This document shows, one piece after another, positions 39,855-47,259 of a DNA stretch of 64,000 nt (its first letter is position 1; every line of letters begins with the position of its first letter). The translations under genes and the position numbers were made by a program. Origin of the DNA: Brevibacillus_D fluminis_A (GTDB lineage: Bacteria; Bacillota; Bacilli; Brevibacillales; Brevibacillaceae); NCBI RefSeq assembly GCF_052072235.1, contig NZ_CM125436.1, positions 480,001 to 544,000 on the forward strand. The letters run 5' to 3'. The notes under the pieces are model-generated. The model did no database searches, had not been told where the DNA came from, and saw only the letters and a program-made list of their open reading frames with translations.

Positions 39855-42011
39855 ATGGAAATGAGCTTGATGATACATACGATTGCAAACGAGCTGCAAA
39901 TCAAGCAAGGCCAAGTGGAGCAGACGATCGGGTTGCTGGATGAGGGCAACACCGTTCCTTTCATCGCACGCTACCGCAAGGAAATGACCGGACAGCTGGA
40001 TGAGACGCAAATTCGCGACATCGAAGAGCGCCTGCGCTACTTGCGCAACCTCAGCGTGCGCAAGGAAGAGGTGCTGCGCCTGATCGAGGAGCAAGGCAAG
40101 CTGACGGACGAGCTGCGCGCCGCGATCAACCAATCGGCGAAACTGCAGGAGGTGGAGGATCTGTATCGCCCCTACCGGCAAAAACGCCGCACGCGTGCGA
40201 CTGTCGCCAAGGAAAAAGGGCTGGAGCCACTGGCCAACTATTTGATGAGCCTGCCGCGGGACGGTGATCCGTTGGCTGAAGCGGCGCGTTACATCAATCC
40301 GGAAAAAGAAGTGGAAACGGCCGAGCAAGCCATCAGCGGAGCCTGTGACATCATTGCCGAGCAAATTTCCGACGATGCCGACATCCGCAAATGGATTCGG
40401 GAAACAACCTATCAAAAAGGCGTCCTCACCACCGAGCAAAAGGAAGCGGAGGAGGACGGCAAAAACGTTTATCAAATGTATTACGCTTATACCGAGCCGG
40501 TGAAAAAAGTTGTGCCGCACCGCGTTCTGGCGATCAATCGGGGCGAAAATGAAGGGATTCTCAAAGTGACCATCGAGGCTCCTGTAGAAGAGATCCGCAG
40601 CTTCATCCAGCGCAGGCTGATCAAAAAGCCGACCGTAGCCAAAGAGCTGCTGGAGGCTACGATCGATGATGCGTACAAGCGCCTGATCGCCCCTTCCATC
40701 GAAAGGGAAGTGCGCGCCCAGCTTTCGGAAGCGGCTGAGGAGAGGGCCATTCATATTTTTGCGGAAAATCTGCGCAACTTGCTGCTGCAGCCGCCTGTGA
40801 AAGGAAAGGTCGTGCTCGGCGTCGACCCTGCGTACCGGACAGGCTGCAAGCTCGCGGTCGTGGATGACACGGGGAAATTGCTTGAGGTTGCTGTCGTCTA
40901 TCCGACTCCTCCAAATAACAAAGTGGAAGAAGCGCGGAAGAAAGTAAAGGCGCTGATCGACAAGTATAACGTCGAGCTGGTCACGATCGGAAACGGCACG
41001 GCGTCCCGGGAAACCGAGCAGTTCATCGCCGATACGCTGAAGGAAATCGACCGCAAGATTTTTTATATCATCGTCAACGAGGCCGGCGCATCGGTGTACT
41101 CCGCCTCGCCGCTGGCAAAGGAAGAGTTTCCGGAGCTGGACGTAGCGGAGCGGAGCGCCGTCTCGATTGCCCGCCGCATTCAAGACCCTCTCGCGGAGCT
41201 GGTGAAGATCGATCCGAAATCGGTCGGGGTGGGGCAATACCAGCATGACGTCTCGCAATCCCGCTTGGCCGAGAGCCTGCAATTTGTCGTGGAATCGGCG
41301 GTAAACCATGTTGGCGTCGATGTGAACACCGCTTCTCCCTCTCTCTTGCAGTACGTGTCAGGCGTCAGCAAACAGGTGGCTAGCAATATCGTGAAGTTTC
41401 GTGAAGAAAATGGACGGATCACTCAGCGCGCCCAGCTGAAAAAAGTGCCGCGGCTCGGAGCCAAAACGTTCGAGCAGTGCATCGGCTTTCTGCGCGTGAT
41501 GGATGGCACGAATCCGCTGGACAAAACGCCGATCCACCCGGAATCGTATGACGCGACGTATCAGCTGCTGAAGGCGACAGGCATCGAACCGGATCAGCTG
41601 GGCAGCGACGAATGCCGCGATCGCTTGCTTGGCGTCGATCTCAAACGCATGGCCGAGCAGCTGGCTATCGGCGAGCCGACACTGAAAGATATCGTGGACA
41701 GCCTGCTTCGCCCAGGCCGCGACCCGCGCGATGAGCTGCCTAAACCTCTTTTGCACCAGGATGTTTTGAAGCTGACCGATTTGGTCAAAGGCATGAAGCT
41801 GCAGGGCACCGTGCGCAATGTGGTCGATTTTGGCGCATTTATCGACATCGGTCTAAAAAACGACGGGCTTGCCCATATTTCGCAGCTGAAAAAAGGATTT
41901 GTCAAACATCCGCTGGATGTGGTGGCGGTTGGGGATATTGTCGATGTGTGGGTGTTGGACATTGACGAAAAACGACAGCGTGTCGGATTGACGTTGGTCG
42001 GCCCGGCGTAG
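39855..42011 (+). CDS. tex: RNA-binding transcriptional accessory protein Tex
   Basis: About 718 residues. Order: N-terminal helical part; YqgF/RuvC-like domain (about 325-455; GVDPAYRTGCKLAVVDDTG); helix-hairpin-helix repeats (about 480-560); C-terminal S1 RNA-binding domain (about 640-710; GTVRNVVDFGAFIDIGLKND). It binds nucleic acid and influences transcription and RNA turnover. GGGAGG sits 11 bases before ATG 39855; an ATG at 39846 is too close to it to be used. Confidence 0.94.
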   Translation: MEMSLMIHTIANELQIKQGQVEQTIGLLDEGNTVPFIARYRKEMTGQLDETQIRDIEERLRYLRNLSVRKEEVLRLIEEQGKLTDELRAAINQSAKLQEVEDLYRPYRQKRRTRATVAKEKGLEPLANYLMSLPRDGDPLAEAARYINPEKEVETAEQAISGACDIIAEQISDDADIRKWIRETTYQKGVLTTEQKEAEEDGKNVYQMYYAYTEPVKKVVPHRVLAINRGENEGILKVTIEAPVEEIRSFIQRRLIKKPTVAKELLEATIDDAYKRLIAPSIEREVRAQLSEAAEERAIHIFAENLRNLLLQPPVKGKVVLGVDPAYRTGCKLAVVDDTGKLLEVAVVYPTPPNNKVEEARKKVKALIDKYNVELVTIGNGTASRETEQFIADTLKEIDRKIFYIIVNEAGASVYSASPLAKEEFPELDVAERSAVSIARRIQDPLAELVKIDPKSVGVGQYQHDVSQSRLAESLQFVVESAVNHVGVDVNTASPSLLQYVSGVSKQVASNIVKFREENGRITQRAQLKKVPRLGAKTFEQCIGFLRVMDGTNPLDKTPIHPESYDATYQLLKATGIEPDQLGSDECRDRLLGVDLKRMAEQLAIGEPTLKDIVDSLLRPGRDPRDELPKPLLHQDVLKLTDLVKGMKLQGTVRNVVDFGAFIDIGLKNDGLAHISQLKKGFVKHPLDVVAVGDIVDVWVLDIDEKRQRVGLTLVGPA

Positions 42012-42050
42012 GCTGCAAGCGCGGCTTTTCCATGCAAGGAAAATGAAAAA

Positions 42051-42093
42051 GCGACCGTCCTATTGCTGAGAACGGTCGCCGTGTTTTTCAAGA
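42051..42093. terminator. Bidirectional terminator between tex and cmpA
   Basis: GCGACCGT (42051-42058) pairs with ACGGTCGC (42072-42079). T tails are present on both sides (GTTTTTC on plus; GCTTTTTC on minus). It overlaps the last codons of cmpA. Confidence 0.8.
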
Positions 42094-42185
42094 TACAGGA
42101 ACCAACAACTGTTTAATAAACGGATTTGCCTCACGTCTTTCCCGAAAAAGGCCCGTTGCAGTTGCCTACGCATCCATTGTGGCAT
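42060..42185 (-). CDS. cmpA: Cortex morphogenetic protein CmpA
   Basis: A 41-residue gene found by reading the minus strand. It starts MPQWMRRQLQRAFFGKD and continues VRQIRLLNSCWFLYLEK, the conserved CmpA pattern (Q-rich basic N-terminus, then an invariant NxCWFxY segment). CAGGAGGTGCCTTC precedes the ATG. In B. subtilis CmpA is made in the mother cell, delays spore cortex assembly until coat building is in order (working through SpoIVA quality control), and lies in this same place next to tex (ydcI). The tail GDRSQQ overlaps a terminator. Confidence 0.93.
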   Translation of the reverse strand: MPQWMRRQLQRAFFGKDVRQIRLLNSCWFLYLEKHGDRSQQ

Positions 42186-42258
42186 GAAGGCACCTCCTGC
42201 TGTATCGTAAGCTACCAGCAGTGTATGCGAATGCCGCAATGGCGGTTACCCTGTCGTA

Positions 42259-42594
42259 CTATTCTTCTTCACGCAAAAATTCCAGTTGGGCTTGCAGAGC
42301 GCGGATCTCCGTCAACAAGGAGATGAGCGGGTAATTTTCTTCCTTGAGCTTGGCGAAGCGCTGCTCCAGATCGGTCACATACTCGAGTCCTTCCTCGATG
42401 CGACAGGTCGGGGATACCACTTCCAGCTGGCTCATTTCGGCCAGAACGACAGGCAGGGCAGGGCGATCAGCGATTGTCAGCTTGTCGACCTCTTTGTGCA
42501 GCCGTTTCAACAAAGCGACCAATTGATACATGTATGATTCAGGCAGGGCGACAAAACGCAGCGTATCCTGTTCATTCAGCAATAAATAGCGCAT
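42259..42594 (-). CDS. Conserved small protein of unknown function
   Basis: 111 residues with no cysteine-rich or membrane segment: MRYLLLNEQDTLRFVALPES, then a helical part (YMYQLVALLKRLHKEVDKL), a proline-containing middle, and a coiled-coil-like end (LTEIRALQAQLEFLREEE). Start is ATG 42594 after GGAGGCCCTT; an ATG four codons earlier lies inside that site. It stands between cmpA and sprT on the minus strand. I recall similar proteins in Paenibacillaceae only as uncharacterised. Confidence 0.75.
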   Translation of the reverse strand: MRYLLLNEQDTLRFVALPESYMYQLVALLKRLHKEVDKLTIADRPALPVVLAEMSQLEVVSPTCRIEEGLEYVTDLEQRFAKLKEENYPLISLLTEIRALQAQLEFLREEE

Positions 42595-42693
42595 AAGGGC
42601 CTCCATTTTTTCGACAGTGATTCATCGACAAGTGTAGCGTATTCCCTAGCCGGAATTCAAGGGAAATTAAGAAAATGCAGCAGGAGGGAGAAC

Positions 42694-43152
42694 GTGACCG
42701 ATCAGGAGTTGCAACAGTTGACGCAGGAAATCTCGCTGCAGTTTTTTGGGGTGCCGTTCCGCCATCAGGCGCGGTTCAACAGTCGGCTGCGCACGACCGG
42801 AGGCAGGTATTTGCTCCGCTCGCACGACATCGAGCTTAATCCCAAGCATTTGGAAGAGCATGGGGTGGAGGAGCTGCTGGGTATTCTGAAGCACGAGCTG
42901 TGCCACTATCACCTTCATCTGCAGAAGAAAGGCTACAAGCACGCTGACCCGGAGTTCAAGGCGTTGCTCCAGCGGGTGGGAGGCAGCCGATATTGCCAGC
43001 ACGTCGGCGCTAAGCCTGGCGCTCGCCCGTTCCTTTATGAGCTGAAGTGCAAAGACTGCGGGATGAGCTATAAGCGGAAGCGGAAAATGGACCCGGCGCG
43101 CTATGTATGCGGACGCTGCAAAGGAAAACTGGCATTGTTGAAGCTGAAATAG
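42694..43152 (+). CDS. SprT-like zinc metalloprotease-fold protein
   Basis: 152 residues. HELCH at 67-71 is the metalloprotease motif, and a C-terminal zinc ribbon follows (KCKDCG, VCGRCKG). This is the YdcK/SprT family next to tex in Bacilli; function in bacteria unknown. Start is GTG 42694 after GCAGGAGGGAGAAC. Confidence 0.9.
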   Translation: MTDQELQQLTQEISLQFFGVPFRHQARFNSRLRTTGGRYLLRSHDIELNPKHLEEHGVEELLGILKHELCHYHLHLQKKGYKHADPEFKALLQRVGGSRYCQHVGAKPGARPFLYELKCKDCGMSYKRKRKMDPARYVCGRCKGKLALLKLK

Positions 43153-43191
43153 CCTGAAAAATGTTTTCATGCGGTAAAGCGACGGGGTTTC

Positions 43192-43220
43192 TTGCGATAG
43201 GGGAACGGCACGGGTATAAT
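43192..43220 (+). promoter_or_regulatory. Sigma-A promoter of the thiL-tsaEB-rimI-tsaD operon
   Basis: TTGCGA, a 17-nt spacer and TATAAT, 34 bases before the thiL start. Confidence 0.8.
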
Positions 43221-43253
43221 GGTTGAAAACAAGGGCAAAGTGAGGCGGTTACG

Positions 43254-44267
43254 GTGGCAAACGATGAATTCTCCTACATCCGTCAATGGACCGGACGATC
43301 TGCCGGTCAGGCAGGAGACGGTTTGGTGGTGGGGATCGGGGATGATGCTGCCGTTTTTTCCGTGTCTTCAGATAAAGAAGTGATTGCTTGCTGTGACGCG
43401 ATGATCGAGACGGTGCATTTTTTGCGGGAAACGATGCATCACACCGATGTCGGATATAAATTGTTCGTCAGCAACATCAGCGATATCGCGGCGATGGGTG
43501 GTGTTCCCCGATTCGCAATGGTGACGATCGCCAAGCCCGCTGCCTGGACACCGGAGGAATGCAGCCAGATTTACGACGGTATGTATGAGGCGTGCAGGGA
43601 ATACGGGGTTCGGATCATCGGCGGGGATACCGTTTCGGCTCCGGACGCTCTTCATTTGTCGGTGACGATGCTTGGTGAAGTGGAGAGGGGCATGGCGCTT
43701 CTGCGTTCGGCGGCAAAACCGGGCGACGCGGTGTTTGTGACGGGCACAGTGGGAGGAGCCGCGGCTGGATTGGATCTGCTGCTCAAAGCAAAAGAACAGG
43801 GTACGCCCATGCAGTACGATCCATACTGGGAGCCGCTGGTCCGCCTGCATCAACGGCCGAGCGCGCAGGTGATGGCTGGCAGGCTTTTGCAGCAGGCGTC
43901 GGGGATTGGCGCGCTGAACGATGTAAGCGACGGGCTCGCTTCCGAGCTGTGGGAAATCGCGGAAGCAAGCGGCGTGGCCATCTTTGTGGAGCGGGACATG
44001 CTCCCGATGGCCGGACTTGTACGGGAGTATGCCGAGACGGTCGGCAAAGATGCGGTGGACTGGGCTTTATACGGGGGAGAGGACTACCAGCTGGTCGGGA
44101 CGGTGCAGGGAACGAAGGCGGAGATTCTTGCGCAAATGTTCGCCCGGCAAGGATTGTCCTTTTCGCTCATCGGAAAAATTGAGGCGGGTTCGCCGCAAGT
44201 GTTTTTGCAAGCGCCGGATGGCAGCAGCAAGCGATTGAACAAAGACGGCTACAATCATTTTCGGTGA
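43254..44267 (+). CDS. thiL: Thiamine-monophosphate kinase
   Basis: 337 residues, PurM-like ATP-grasping fold: GIGDDAAVFSVSSDKEVIAC, SNISDIAAMGGVPRFAMVTI, GGDTVSAPDALHLSVTMLGE and ALYGGEDYQLV. It makes thiamine diphosphate from thiamine monophosphate and ATP. Start is GTG 43254 after GTGAGGCGG. First gene of a five-gene operon otherwise devoted to t6A tRNA modification; its link to that pathway is by position only, but the order is the same in Bacillus. Confidence 0.95.
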   Translation: MANDEFSYIRQWTGRSAGQAGDGLVVGIGDDAAVFSVSSDKEVIACCDAMIETVHFLRETMHHTDVGYKLFVSNISDIAAMGGVPRFAMVTIAKPAAWTPEECSQIYDGMYEACREYGVRIIGGDTVSAPDALHLSVTMLGEVERGMALLRSAAKPGDAVFVTGTVGGAAAGLDLLLKAKEQGTPMQYDPYWEPLVRLHQRPSAQVMAGRLLQQASGIGALNDVSDGLASELWEIAEASGVAIFVERDMLPMAGLVREYAETVGKDAVDWALYGGEDYQLVGTVQGTKAEILAQMFARQGLSFSLIGKIEAGSPQVFLQAPDGSSKRLNKDGYNHFR

Positions 44268-44299
44268 AAAGCCGCAGGGAACCGGCAAGGAGGGTGCGA

Positions 44300-44788
44300 A
44301 TGGAAAAGACGTACAAATGGCGGCTGGACGATGCGGGAAAGACGCGTGATTTCGCGGCAGCGCTTGCCGCGATGCTTGCGCCAGGCGATTTTTTGTCGTT
44401 GGAAGGCGATTTGGGCGCTGGCAAAACAACTTTTACCCAAGGACTTGCCCAAGGGTTGGGGATCAAAGGCGCAGTCAACAGTCCGACCTTTACGATCGTG
44501 AAAGAATACGCCGGCCGGCTGCCGCTCTATCATTTTGATGTGTACCGCGTGGGCGAGGACATCGAGTCGGTGGGAGCGGATGAATACTTTTATGGCGACG
44601 GTGTTTGTGTCGTGGAATGGGCCTCGCTGATCGAAGCGTGGCTGCCCCAGGACCGACTGACGATCACGCTTGCCAGGGGCGATGAAAATGATGTTCGATT
44701 CATAGCGCTGTCTCCGCAAGGGAAGCGCTATGTCGAATTGTGCGAGGAGTTTGAGCGTAATGCGGGTTTTGGCGATCGACACGTCTAA
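44300..44788 (+). CDS. tsaE: tRNA t6A biosynthesis ATPase TsaE
   Basis: 162 residues. Walker A is EGDLGAGKTTFTQGLAQGLG; SPTFTIVKEY and HFDVYR are the other family motifs. TsaE helps TsaD-TsaB make threonylcarbamoyl-adenosine at A37 of tRNAs. AAGGAGGGTGCGA places the start at 44300. Its end overlaps tsaB by 29 bases. Confidence 0.95.
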   Translation: MEKTYKWRLDDAGKTRDFAAALAAMLAPGDFLSLEGDLGAGKTTFTQGLAQGLGIKGAVNSPTFTIVKEYAGRLPLYHFDVYRVGEDIESVGADEYFYGDGVCVVEWASLIEAWLPQDRLTITLARGDENDVRFIALSPQGKRYVELCEEFERNAGFGDRHV

Positions 44789-45467
44789 TTTGGTATTAAG
44801 TGTGGCAATTGTCGAAGAAGCGCGCGTTTTGGGCGAGCTGACAACCAATCTGAACAAAAACCACTCGGTGACGCTGATGGAAAGCGTTTCTTATTTGATG
44901 GGGCAATTGGGGATCAAGCCAAAAGATCTTTCAGGCATTGCCGTTGCCAAAGGACCGGGTTCTTACACCGGCGTGCGCATTGGAGTGGCGACGGCCAAAA
45001 GCATGGCGTGGTCACTGGGAATACCGGTCGTCGGGATTTCCAGCCTGCAGGCGTTGGCCTGCAATGCAGCCGGGTTTGACGGAGGCATTGTGCCGCTGTT
45101 TGACGCTAGGCGCGGACAAGTTTATTCCGGCTTGTTCCGGTCCGGTCAGAACGCCTCGGTGGAGGCAGAGCTTGCGGAGCGGATCATTTTGCTGAAAGAG
45201 TGGCTCCCGATCGTTTCGCAGCAAGTTGGGGAAAAGCCGCTGCTGTTTCTCGGCGACGACACGGCGATGCATCGGGAGACGATTGTGGAGATCGTGGGCA
45301 GCCAGGCGCGATTTGCTTCTCCAGCGGACAATTTGCCGCGGGCTTCGCACATCGGTATGACAGCGCTGCCGCTGCTGGCTGACGCCGGATCGCCGCATGA
45401 GCTGATGCCGGAATATTTGCAGGTGGCAGAGGCGGAAGCCAAATGGCTTGCGGCGAACAAACAATAA
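44760..45467 (+). CDS. tsaB: tRNA t6A biosynthesis protein TsaB
   Basis: 235 residues, ASKHA fold like TsaD but without the metal-binding histidines: VLAIDTSNLVLSVAIVE, GIAVAKGPGSYTGVRIGVAT, SSLQALACNA. It forms the heterodimer with TsaD. Start ATG 44760 with GAGGAG ten bases upstream, inside the end of tsaE. Confidence 0.94.
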   Translation: MRVLAIDTSNLVLSVAIVEEARVLGELTTNLNKNHSVTLMESVSYLMGQLGIKPKDLSGIAVAKGPGSYTGVRIGVATAKSMAWSLGIPVVGISSLQALACNAAGFDGGIVPLFDARRGQVYSGLFRSGQNASVEAELAERIILLKEWLPIVSQQVGEKPLLFLGDDTAMHRETIVEIVGSQARFASPADNLPRASHIGMTALPLLADAGSPHELMPEYLQVAEAEAKWLAANKQ

Positions 45468-45492
45468 GACATTCATAAAAAGAGGGAATCTC

Positions 45493-45966
45493 ATGGCGGA
45501 AAAGGATTGGCTCACTTTTCGCTTCATGACGTTGGATGACGTAGAAGCGGTAGGGGAGCTGGAAAGGTTGGCATTTCCGACGCCTTGGCCGGTCGATGCG
45601 TTTGTCAATGAACTGACGATCAACCAAAATGCAAAATATTTGCTGGCCATCGCAGATGAGAAAGTGGTGGCATACTGCGGCGTCTGGGTGATCCTCGACG
45701 AGGCGCATATCACCAACATCGCGGTCCATCCGGATTACCGCGGGCGCAAGATCGGCGAGCGGCTCATGCGTCAGATCATGGGGCTGGCCCGTCTGTTCGG
45801 CGCGGAACGGATGACGCTGGAGGTGCGCCCGTCCAATACGACGGCGCGCAATCTGTACGGCAAACTCGGCTTCATCGCGGCCGGGGTAAGAAAAGGCTAT
45901 TATTCCGATAATAATGAAGATGCCATTATCATGTGGGTGGAATTGAATGAAGATGAACAGGAATGA
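45493..45966 (+). CDS. rimI: Ribosomal protein alanine N-acetyltransferase RimI
   Basis: 157 residues, GNAT fold. The acetyl-CoA site is AVHPDYRGRKIGERLMRQIM; EVRPSNTTARNLYGKLGFI is the usual RimI end motif. It acetylates the N-terminus of ribosomal protein S18 and perhaps others. Start ATG 45493 after AGAGGGAATCTC. It overlaps tsaD by 20 bases. Confidence 0.93.
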   Translation: MAEKDWLTFRFMTLDDVEAVGELERLAFPTPWPVDAFVNELTINQNAKYLLAIADEKVVAYCGVWVILDEAHITNIAVHPDYRGRKIGERLMRQIMGLARLFGAERMTLEVRPSNTTARNLYGKLGFIAAGVRKGYYSDNNEDAIIMWVELNEDEQE

Positions 45967-46990
45967 ATCGGATCGTCCGGTTTACATTTTGGGTATCGAG
46001 ACGAGCTGTGACGAAACATCGGCGGCAGTCGTGCAGGATGGGCGGATTGTGCTGTCCAACATCATCGCGTCGCAAGCTGACATTCATAAACGGTTTGGCG
46101 GTGTAGTGCCGGAGGTTGCATCGCGGCGTCATGTGGAAAACATTACGCTCACCATTGAGGAAGCGCTGCAGGTGGCGGAAAAAACGCTGGACGACATCGA
46201 CGCGATTGCCGTCACATGCGGCCCGGGGTTGGTCGGAGCGCTGCTGGTCGGTGTGGCAGCGGCCAAAGCGATCGCCTTTGCACGGGAGATTCCCTTGATC
46301 GGGGTACACCATATCGCGGGCCACATTTATGCAAACCGGCTTGTGGAGGAAATGCAATTTCCGCTGCTCGCGCTGGTGGTTTCGGGGGGGCATACGGAGC
46401 TTGTGCTGATGAAGGAGCACAACCATTTCCGCATTCTCGGGGAAACCCGCGACGATGCTGCCGGAGAGGCATACGACAAGGTGGCGCGGGCGCTTTCCCT
46501 GCCGTATCCGGGAGGGCCGCATATCGACCGGATGGCGGCGGAAGGCAATCCGTCCGTTCCGCTGCCGCGTGCATGGCTGGAGCCGGACTCGTATGATTTC
46601 AGTTTCAGCGGTCTCAAATCGGCGGTGTTGAACACGCTGCACAATGCTGCACAACGGGGCGAAACGATCGATCCTGTCGACTTGGCGGCAAGCTTTCAGT
46701 CGTCGGTTGTGGAGGTGCTTGTGGAAAAAACCATTCGCGCCGCCAAAGAATTCGATGTGAAACAGGTGGTGCTGGCCGGTGGCGTCGCCGCGAATAAAGG
46801 GCTGCGCACGGCGCTGCAGCACCGATGCGAAGAGGCGAATGTTCCGCTGGTCATTCCGCCGCTTGTGCTCTGCACGGATAATGCGGCCATGATCGCTGCT
46901 GCGGGATTCGTCTCGTATCAGCAAGGGAAATTTGCTTCGCTTGATCTGAACGGAACACCCAATCTGTCGCTGGAAACCTCTGCTGAGTAA
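45947..46990 (+). CDS. tsaD: tRNA N6-adenosine threonylcarbamoyltransferase TsaD (Gcp)
   Basis: 347 residues, normal length. ILGIETSCDETSAAVV at the start, VGVHHIAGHIYAN with metal ligands near H122 and H126, and VLAGGVAANKGLRTAL near the end. It moves the threonylcarbamoyl group to A37 of ANN-reading tRNAs. The start overlaps rimI (ATG 45947, or ATG 45953). A terminator follows, then a DnaA-box cluster. Confidence 0.96.
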   Translation: MKMNRNESDRPVYILGIETSCDETSAAVVQDGRIVLSNIIASQADIHKRFGGVVPEVASRRHVENITLTIEEALQVAEKTLDDIDAIAVTCGPGLVGALLVGVAAAKAIAFAREIPLIGVHHIAGHIYANRLVEEMQFPLLALVVSGGHTELVLMKEHNHFRILGETRDDAAGEAYDKVARALSLPYPGGPHIDRMAAEGNPSVPLPRAWLEPDSYDFSFSGLKSAVLNTLHNAAQRGETIDPVDLAASFQSSVVEVLVEKTIRAAKEFDVKQVVLAGGVAANKGLRTALQHRCEEANVPLVIPPLVLCTDNAAMIAAAGFVSYQQGKFASLDLNGTPNLSLETSAE

Positions 46991-47011
46991 AGCTCGGCAG
47001 AGGTTTTTTTG
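46975..47011 (+). terminator. Terminator after tsaD
   Basis: AACCTCTGC (46975-46983) pairs with GCAGAGGTT (46997-47005), then TTTTT; the stop codon lies in the loop. Confidence 0.88.
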
Positions 47012-47069
47012 TACAGCAGTAGTGCAAGCGCGGCCCCGTCGACGGTTAGGCGGAGACGCGTTTTTCACA

Positions 47070-47250
47070 TTATCCACAGGTTTTGTGAAGGCTGACAGAT
47101 TGCCCGAATGATTTGTTGTGAATAATGGTGATAAACCTTGGAAAAGGCTTGTTAAAGGTAGTGAAACATTGCAAAGTCAGCTGTGATTTATGTGGATAAA
47201 CATGTTGATAAACTATCTTTAATCCACAGGTTATCATGCAGTTATCAACA
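47070..47250. promoter_or_regulatory. DnaA-box cluster downstream of tsaD
   Basis: Six DnaA-box-like 9-mers in 181 bp: TTATCCACA (47070, exact), TGTGAATAA (47117, reverse of TTATTCACA), TGTGGATAA (47191, exact reverse), TGTTGATAA (47203), TAATCCACA (47220) and TTATCAACA (47242); the last three differ by one base from TTATCCACA. From memory, B. subtilis also has a DnaA-box cluster at gcp (tsaD), which would make this a conserved feature. Confidence 0.8.
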
Positions 47251-47259
47251 GGAGGCACC

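Noticed and set aside
39834..41309. 491-residue open frame opposite tex
   Set aside because: It mirrors the tex reading frame; tex is certain, and the antisense text has no recognisable domain.
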